A stretch of DNA of 52,305 bases from the NCBI GenBank assembly GCA_027576995.1, contig JANBQC010000141.1, positions 1-52,305 of the forward strand, read 5' to 3'. The translations under genes were made by a program, and so were the position numbers. This DNA is from Dimargaris cristalligena (lineage: Eukaryota; Kickxellomycota; Dimargaritomycetes; Dimargaritales; Dimargaritaceae). The notes under the pieces are model-generated. The model saw nothing but the letters and a program-made list of their open reading frames with translations. It did not search any database and was not told the DNA's origin. Below, one piece after another: positions 45,301-52,305 of this stretch. Positions within the stretch are counted from its first letter, which is position 1, and every line of letters begins with the position of its first letter.

Positions 45301-47030
45301 GACCTCGGGGCGTGAGTTGAGGAGAGTGACTGTTGAACAATAAAACAAGTATCATACACAATAGGAGTGTTCAAGTTAAACCACGAATTATCGGATGATA
45401 CTGAACCCTAGAACTTCAATAGTACGCATTTTCGACTCAATGGAGGTAGAAGACTCAGCATAAAATATGGCCCAATGAACTAAACTACTGGACTCGACTT
45501 ACCTAGTGGCGGGGCCAGTTTCTGGCTGATGCTATGCAGAAATTCTTCGTTGGTCATATAATTCATGAGATAGACGATCAGTTTCACAGCGGTCAGCACA
45601 ACGGCCGCGTTGGCATGCTGCAGACGAGGGATGATCCGCTCGGCCACCATTTCCGCGTCTCCCTCTTCCTGGGGCACAACAAACATGAGGGCCTCCAGGA
45701 TATAGGTTTGGCCCCATTCCGAGCATTGGTTCAAGGCCTGGATCAGCTTGCTGGCTACTTTCAAATTCAGGCGGAGTTTGATGTTGGGGGAGCATTCTGA
45801 TATTTCGGTCAAAGCTGCAACCGCATTGGCGACCACCTAAGGCGAAATAAAAATGTCAAATTCACGATGGTATTATATTAATACACTGCATCGGATTAGT
45901 AAAACGTATCAATGGGGTTATATGTCGCGGACTACGCAGTTGCCCGGCTGAATTAGCACACGGTGGGTGGCATATAAACCGTTTAATGTAATGAAGTCTT
46001 ACCGCAGGGTTTGAGTCGGATAGTAAGGTCTTCAGCATATCAATGAACTGCTCCTCCTCAACCAGGGAACGGTCGTACATGCACAGTTTGACCACACAAA
46101 GGGCAGCTGTCTTCCGGACGTAGGGGTCGCTATCCTTCAAGGAGTGTCGCAATGGGTCACAGAGGGCATCGATAACCCGGTCCACGTATAAGTAGCTCAT
46201 GGTTCGAATGGCTTGGGCCCTGATGAGTGGATTATGATCATTGGCATCCTAGTATTGTGGTAGGAGATATTTCAAGGTGGTGGTGGTTGTCAAATGCCTT
46301 GCCGTTTAATATCGGGGTGGATGGGGCGACGGGCTAAATTTATAGTATATAGGCGTGTCCGCAGTAAAGTCTGAGACCCAACTAGGATCATTTTTTTTAT
46401 TATAAAAAACGCCGCATAGGCGATAATTCGCTGTACATAACCTACCTGAAGCATATGCTGGAGAGCAAGATTAGCAATCTCGGACCGATTTCTACCGTAG
46501 TTGACCAAATAGAGGTAGACCATTTTCTTGATTTCGAGACTCGGGATGGTCATACAGGCAATAACTTCGGTACAGAGGGGGGCCATATCATTGCCCATGG
46601 TCATATTGGCCACAATCTTCTTGAGGGCAATGCGCTTTTTGGTATATTTGGCATCGCGCTTTTCAGAGAGAAGCTCAACCCGGAGTTCCTGGAGCTTGCC
46701 TGCATCAAGATGGAAAATAAAACGGGTATGGTCAACATATGTGAGCAGTAATTGGCGCTAGATTAGATACTGCTAGAATGGCTAGATCGCTGTTCGTCAA
46801 ATAAAAGTGCTTCGGCCTGTCATCGATTGATGGTCCCTTAAGTATAAGGGGTTGTTGGGATATTGTGGTGCACAGTTACGTCCCATTGGCGAAGTAGAGG
46901 AGGACAACCTCCGCCCGACACCTCGGATTGGTTACCAGTGACCTGGAGGGTCGGGTTAGTCATGTATATAGAGGTAGAACGGATGGGGTCGGGTGGACTT
47001 ACCTCGCTGAAAGTACTTGGCATCGGACAT
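42392..47030 (-). CDS. Beta-adaptin, large subunit of clathrin adaptor AP-1/AP-2 (1139 aa)
   Basis: Six exons: 47030-47003, 46699-46446, 46248-46003, 45836-45503, 45329-43316 and 42935-42392, with GTAAG or GTAGG donors and consistent phase. It starts [11 protein letters not shown]. The trunk of HEAT-like helices (residues ~1-581) contains the family blocks [57 protein letters not shown] and [14 protein letters not shown]. The hinge (~582-895) is low-complexity and carries the clathrin-box motif LLDLD at 699-703. The C-terminal appendage (~900-1139) has the sandwich strand [22 protein letters not shown]. The protein recruits clathrin and cargo at the trans-Golgi/endosome (AP-1) or plasma membrane (AP-2); the sequence alone does not decide which. 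It is ~190 residues longer than human AP1B1, mostly in the hinge. Confidence 0.95.
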
Positions 47031-47548
47031 GGCGCTATAGAGGAAATGGTGGGGCGGATGGCTCGAATAAGGGGGAGGGGCTGAGTTCTCGGGTACAGTG
47101 GCCCTTTAGGAAAGACTCGGAGGGGGGGCTGGTGCTATTAATAACCGCACTCGGGAAAAGTATAACAAAGAAGGACTTTAGGGGTGTAGGAGGGGCGGAA
47201 AGAAGAAAGAGTCGGGCGGTAATAGACAGCAGAGCGATATTGGGGTTATAGGGTGGAAAACGGAGAAGCCGCTGAAAGAGGACCTCTGCTGGCCAACGAA
47301 TGGACCACGCTATTCAGCAGCGCATGTAACCCCACCACCCCTCACCAAAAAGCTCATCTGGCCCCGCCTATTCCATCTTTCAATGTTTGGCCCTTCACTG
47401 CCTAAGGTCTCTCCTGCTATTGGGACACCGACTCTACACATTCTTTCAAGCGGAAGCCCCCTCTCTATTCCTTTTCGGAGTCTCCCAATCGCCCTATATA
47501 TATATATATATATATTATTACCCCATTCTCCAATACTTGTAGTCTCCC
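47031..47548. promoter_or_regulatory. Shared divergent promoter region (beta-adaptin / VPS52)
   Basis: This 518-base region lies between two divergent start codons. It holds a purine-rich part next to beta-adaptin and a (TA)n tract at 47495-47515 close to the VPS52 start. Both genes act in trans-Golgi/endosome traffic, so joint regulation is plausible but not shown. Confidence 0.45.
47495..47515. repeat. (TA)n microsatellite before VPS52
   Basis: Alternating TA tract about 35 bases before the VPS52 start codon; it could double as a TATA element or lie in the leader. Confidence 0.8.
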
Positions 47549-50500
47549 ATGACGATAAACATCGCTGACCAGGCCGAACTCCAGACGAGCCCTAGGCCTT
47601 CGCATGAGGAAGTGGTCCAACTCGCCAAACTATTGCGTAAGAAACCCGCTGTTCCCTCCTCTGCTGATGAGAGCTCCCCACCATTGTCCAACACCAGGCC
47701 TGCTGTAAGTATACCTGCCATGGCCTGTCGTATTGCCTTTCTTTTCCCAGCCTCTCGAACTCCCAATAGCCACGGAGAAGCAAAATGTAACGTAGTTAAC
47801 CCCCAAGTTTCCCTTATGTTTTATCTAATTATATTGCCTTTGCGGGTCCTCTTTATTTTTATATAAAATACCCCACTTACCAGACCTCCGCTATAGCCAC
47901 TCTATCTTTGGAAGATGTCAATAAGCAGTTAGGTGAGTTTCAGGAGAACGAGGCCATCAGTCAGTTATTGAGTCAGGGCCGCGACCTCAAGGAACATGCC
48001 CAGGACATTGAGCGCCAATTGCGGGAAGCCGAGTTGGAGCACCTTGAGAACTATTTCCAGCAGAAGCATCGCCTCACCGAACTGGACGAACAGGTCCAGG
48101 ATTGCGACTCCATCCTAAGCCATATGGAAACCCTGCTGAGTGGATTCCAGGTCAAGTTGGGCAATATTAACCAAGAGATTCGTGATTTACAGGACCAGTC
48201 CGTTTCCATGAGTGTGCGGCTAAAAAATCGTCAGCAGGTCGAGGACCAGCTAGAACGGGCCATTGACGGATTGGCCATTACCCCAGCCCTCATTACCAGT
48301 ATCTGCGACCATGAAGTAAATCAGTCGTATATCGAGCCACTGCTTGAGCTCGACCACAAAATCCGCGTGTTTCGGCATCAGTCCAGCAAGAACCGAACCA
48401 TTCTAGCCCTGGCTGACACTGGTCCCGAGCTTGAGCGGCTGCGTTTAGTAGTAAGTCCAATATCCCTTATTCTCTATCTGTTATTCCAATATATCGTTAT
48501 TTAGGCTATTATTATTTTTCTACAACAGGTCCAATATACCATATACTCATTTTAATTATTCTTGTACTTGCTGCACCACCTATCTTCTGATTTACTGGCT
48601 TAAGGCGGCGGCCAAGGTTCGGCATTTTCTGCTCAACAAAATCAAGTCGATTAGAACACTGGCCACCAACATTCAAATTCTACAGCGCAGCATTTTCCTA
48701 AAATACCGGGCCCTGAACCACTTTGTTATTGAACGCCACAGCGAGACGGCCAGTGAAATCCGGGACAATTATATCTTTACCGCCCGCCTCTACTTCGCCG
48801 ACCATTTCGAACGATACGCCAAGGCCCTACAGCGCCTTCAGGCCACGGCCGCCGAACGCGGGGACATGCTTGGCTACGATGAAAGTAGCAAAGCCGGGGG
48901 TATCTTCGGGGGCACTCGCCCGGCTCTAAAGGACCGCCGCCACATCTTTGGCTTGGGCGACCGCATCCACGTGCTCACCCGACCCGAACCCCAGGTTATC
49001 ATCCCCCACGTCGCTGAAGACCGCCACGAGAAGTTCACGTTTGAATTGCTCTTCCGGAGCTTCAACCTGGCCCTTATTGATAATACTACCAGTGAATACG
49101 AGTTCTTACTGCAGTTTTTCGTCTCGGAAGCCGCCCGGGCCCGGCATAGTGGAGCCGATATCGCCAAGGCTATTTTCGATCATGTGTTTGCACCAGTGTG
49201 TGCGGCTGGTACGGTAAGTGTAGCTCCATAGATTAACGTGCCCTTCAGTATGGATAAGAGCCAGTCAAGCGAACCTCAGGTATCCTATTGCCAACGAACT
49301 CGATCTCATGGGAGGTTAAGGTCTAGATTATTTCACTAGATTCGCTAATACGGGACCACTAACCCCGCCTCTTATTAGCCCCCACTAACTCTATTGGATT
49401 CCACCCACTATATACTTGCGCCAACCATTTACTTTTAGGCCTTTACCCAATCGTTTGTGGAATCCACGTATGATGCCCTCGGCATTCTACTGTGCATTCG
49501 AATCAACCAGCAACTTATCAACGAGCTGCAGCGGCGCAGAGTACCTGTTCTAGACGGCTATATGAACGCCACCAATATGCTGCTTTGGCCCAGATTCCAG
49601 ACCATTATATCACTCCATATCGACAGCATCAAGAAAGTGAGCTCTGGTAATCGACCACGCCTGTCCAAAACCGATGTTCATCCTCACTTTGTAAGTTCTT
49701 TTGTATAGTAGAGCGACTTTAAAAAAGTATTGTCCGGTATTTCTGCTATGTACACTATATCGCCGCTGTGTATAGGTACTTTTATTATAGAAAATCGGAA
49801 ATTCTCTTAAATGTAAAAGGCCGATTATTAATTCTGAGGTATAATATGTAACCAAATACCCCACTTTTTTTTTTTGAATTACGTAGGTCAGCCGGAGGTA
49901 TGCTGAATTTGTAGCATCCTTGCTCATCCTTAACCAAGTTCCCGAGACCAACATTCTCGACCAAAGGTACGCTATTCATCTTTACCAATGTCATCCATTC
50001 ACAGCGCCCTTGCATTTTTGTTACTTCTATCCATATGGCCCACCTCAATAACTATAGCAATTATCAATCCTAATCTACTCTCCAAAAATTACATACTATT
50101 CTCTATTGAACTTCCACTATATTTTAGTGTACGCCGGCTTCGCAACGAACTCGAAGCAATGCTCTTACGCATCAGCGAGGGCTTCAATGACCGGGTGACC
50201 ACCTTGATTTTTCTCATCAACAACTACGATTTGATTCTCACGATTCTAAACGAAAACGGGTTCGAAGGGGACAGTGATGAAGAAGTCGATTATTTCGCCC
50301 GATGCAAAACGACCTGCGTTAGCGAATACGTGGAAGAGCAACTCGATACCTACTTCGGCTACCTCAAGTCCTTTGTCATCCGGGCCGAGTCGTATACTGA
50401 CCTGGGTGGAGGCCACGGTGATGGGGCGGTGGGAGCAGGGGGCGATACCTCCGAAATCAGTGTGGACCAATTCGATAAAGTCATCGCCGAATTCAACGCC

Positions 50501-50752
50501 AATTTCCGCGGCAGTTTGGCCCATATCAATGCGGCCGTCATCCGAAACTTCTCCAACTTTAAAAACGGTACTCATATTTTACATAGTGTCCTGGGGCAGC
50601 TGATTCTGTACTATAACCGATTTTACCACCTTTTCGATCGTCGTTTTACCAAAAAAACGGCCGCGGGCTCTGGAGCCGGCCGGCCCAATCAGTGGCCTGT
50701 TGGTATTCAAAATGTCATGGTTGAGATCAAAAAATACAAGTCCAACTTCTAA
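47549..50752 (+). CDS. VPS52: VPS52-like subunit of the GARP/EARP tethering complex (762 aa, six exons)
   Basis: Exons: 47549-47704, 47884-48450, 48605-49213, 49439-49690, 49887-49966 and 50128-50752. Donors are GTAAGT (GTACGC for intron 5) and phases agree. The N-terminal ~60 residues are Ser/Pro-rich. A long coiled coil follows (residues ~60-185, with QGRDLKEHAQDIERQLREAE and DCDSILSHMETLLSGFQ), the conserved region of Vps52/Sac2. The PLLELDHKIRVF block and the helical C-terminal half (FNLALIDNTTSEYEFLLQFF, RRLRNELEAMLLRISEGFND) also match. A Gly-rich insert GGGHGDGAVGAGGD is unusual. GARP tethers endosome-derived vesicles to the trans-Golgi. Human VPS52 has 723 residues. The next DNA is transposon-derived. 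Confidence 0.92.
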
Positions 50753-50873
50753 ATGGCTGGGATAAATCATTTGGTCGTATTATACAATATTATATTATAT
50801 TTTTGCTTTATAAATATATATTCTTTATGTCACCCTTAGCTATATACAAAACATTAAGTCTGTTTGTAGAGGT

Positions 50874-51450
50874 TGTTACCTGGGTTGACTACTTTTAGTC
50901 CATCAAGAGTCCTAAGGATAGGCTTCTAATGGCAGACAGGGCTTAGGCTTGGCTAAGTAGGTCCTAGTATTAGGTAGGGGTATGGTACTAATTAACAAAG
51001 GCTATAAATGCAGGTACACGTAAGGGACATGCAGTAAGCACACTTACTAGTCAGATACAAGGACAGTGAGCATATATAGGGTTTATTAGAGTAAACTAGG
51101 GGGTATAAATAATCTAAAGGATTGAACTTGTCCCAATGGGACCTAGTTATATGTAAGTGGGGATAGCTCTAGAGGGAGGTCTTAGAAGAAGGATACTACT
51201 AAGACTAGGGTAAGGTAAATAGGCCAACCAGATAGCTGTGAGGGCCTGGAAGACCCTGATGGTAGCCAGAAGAGTCTTTGGATCAGCACCAGAGTAATTA
51301 GTGTAAAGAGGTAGAATCCAAAAGGAGGAGGCTTATATAATATAGGGTGATCCCATAGTACTGGGGGTGACCATGGGAAGGTTAGTATAGCACTATAAGG
51401 CCTAATAGGGATAGACACTAAGGTGCCCAGATTAAGGAAAATTAGATAGT
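50874..51450 (+). mobile_element. Element Y copy 3 (solo-LTR-like)
   Basis: It starts TGTTACCTGGG and matches copy 2 (17640-18220) along its whole length in the same orientation. It begins ~120 bases past the VPS52 stop codon. It is non-coding. Confidence 0.75.
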
Positions 51451-51814
51451 CTGATATCTATCTTTCCCCTCCTTTTATTCCTTCCTACCAGTTGCCCCTA
51501 TTAGTTTATTCTATTTTTATAGTCAAAATTTGTCTCTACTGTATTCTTTACACTTGAGTATGATGACTTTTCAGTTATTATAGACCATGGACTTATCCAT
51601 TGTGCAAAATAAGTATTACCAATTAATAAAAAAACACTGAGAATATTTATTAATGATAATAACTGGATATGGAGTAACAAATAAGCTAATATAATTAGTC
51701 AGGAATAGGGTAGAGTAATAAACCCACTAATACCTACTTTTAAATATTCAATATGGGAGAGGTTTAACCATACCATATAACAAAAAGTACATTGGATAAG
51801 TCAAATACTATTAG

Positions 51815-52070
51815 CTAAAAATGAATATAGGAGTAGTTCAATAAGGCTGTATAATAAAAAGTCCATTTAATGAGGCAAATACTGCCAGTTATAAGTAAAT
51901 ATCCCACCAATTTTCCCATACACATATCAGTTAAAACCTTATACAACCAAGCTGAATTTCATCCATATCCTATCTATTACCCCATATATGTACCACTTCA
52001 AGCCTTATACAGTTCTGCTAGATTTCACCCATATGTATTGTACAAACTAGCATGGTCAGACTATGCCTGT
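51815..52070. repeat. Foldback repeat, family Z copy 2 (partial)
   Basis: It shares GGAGTAGTTCA(A/G), GGCTGTATAA, the ATGAGGCAAATACT block and TTTTCCCATACAC(A/G)TATCAG with 4134-4431, but lacks the middle of copy 1, so only part of the foldback is left. Units of the TTATACA(A/G)CCAAGCTGAA type occur more than once. It carries no coding sequence. Confidence 0.6.
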
Positions 52071-52228
52071 GGCTCACTTTATTCTACTCTAGTAACATGC
52101 TTTGCTGAACACTCAGAATAAACCCAGATAGTCTCAACTGGTGACTTTCCACTCATTGGTGTTTTACTAAGATACATATGCCTCCCAACTGTTCATCAAT
52201 TTTATTACCAAATGTCCCATATACCCAC

Positions 52229-52305
52229 TGTAAAGAACTGAACTCAAATCCTTGAAAACTGAACTTTATTTGAAAAGATAGATAATAAAAGGGAAAGGTG
52301 ATGAT
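52229..52305 (+). mobile_element. LTR-like element X, start (cut by window edge)
   Basis: It starts TGTAAAGAACTGAAC and continues with ACTGAACTTTATTTGAAAAG and AAAAGGGAAAGGTGAT, matching the reverse complement of 212 down to ~160. It runs out of the window. Confidence 0.55.

Noticed and set aside
1..52305. CRISPR array, rRNA or snRNA genes
   Set aside because: No regularly spaced direct repeats and no recognisable conserved RNA core sequences were found; the content is eukaryotic.

Overview
This window is nuclear DNA from a fungus, most likely an early-diverging (zygomycete-grade) lineage. The reasons are compact protein genes, many short spliceosomal introns with strong GTAAGT donor sites, CACCATG-type start contexts, AT-rich gaps with (TA)n tracts, and a set of conserved eukaryotic housekeeping genes. 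The lineage assignment is inference; no rRNA or other marker is present. Exon structures below were worked out by hand from splice sites, reading phase and family conservation.

Layout. 1-634: remains of LTR-like elements (family X inserted in family Y), reverse orientation. 1320-3360: copy A of a duplicated block carrying a secreted-protein gene on the minus strand. 4134-4431: a foldback-type repeat (family Z). 5054-10638: a two-exon UBE3A-type HECT ubiquitin ligase with an N-terminal AZUL zinc finger. 10.6-16.1 kb: a gene-poor gap, then a small secreted-protein gene (16109-16732). 17640-18220: a second Y element. 18330-20450: copy B of the duplicated block, inverted relative to A, with the paralogous secreted-protein gene on the plus strand. 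21249-24545: a mitochondrial-type PPR protein.

From 25 to 34 kb lies a dense housekeeping block: FCF1 (SSU rRNA processing nuclease-fold protein, 5 exons, the first only ATG), 6-phosphogluconolactonase, an ICT1/mL62-type GGQ release factor, a CLPTM1-family membrane protein, and a CMS1-like ribosome biogenesis factor (6 exons). 34775-36829 encodes a large secreted protein of unknown family. After 3.9 kb without a convincing gene come three membrane-traffic genes in a row: YOS1 (81 aa, 3 exons), a beta-adaptin of AP-1/AP-2 (6 exons) and VPS52 of the GARP complex (6 exons), the last two divergent from a shared 518-base promoter region. 50.87-52.3 kb holds a third Y element, a second Z repeat and the start of another X element. 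The same X repeat thus lies at both window edges in opposite orientation, as expected for a contig broken at repeats.

The most notable signal is the inverted pair of secreted-protein genes. Both encode 249 aa with the same 28-codon signal-peptide exon and a phase-0 intron, yet the intron and some flanking DNA look better conserved than much of the second exon. That points to fast or diversifying evolution of the mature protein, as in effector families.
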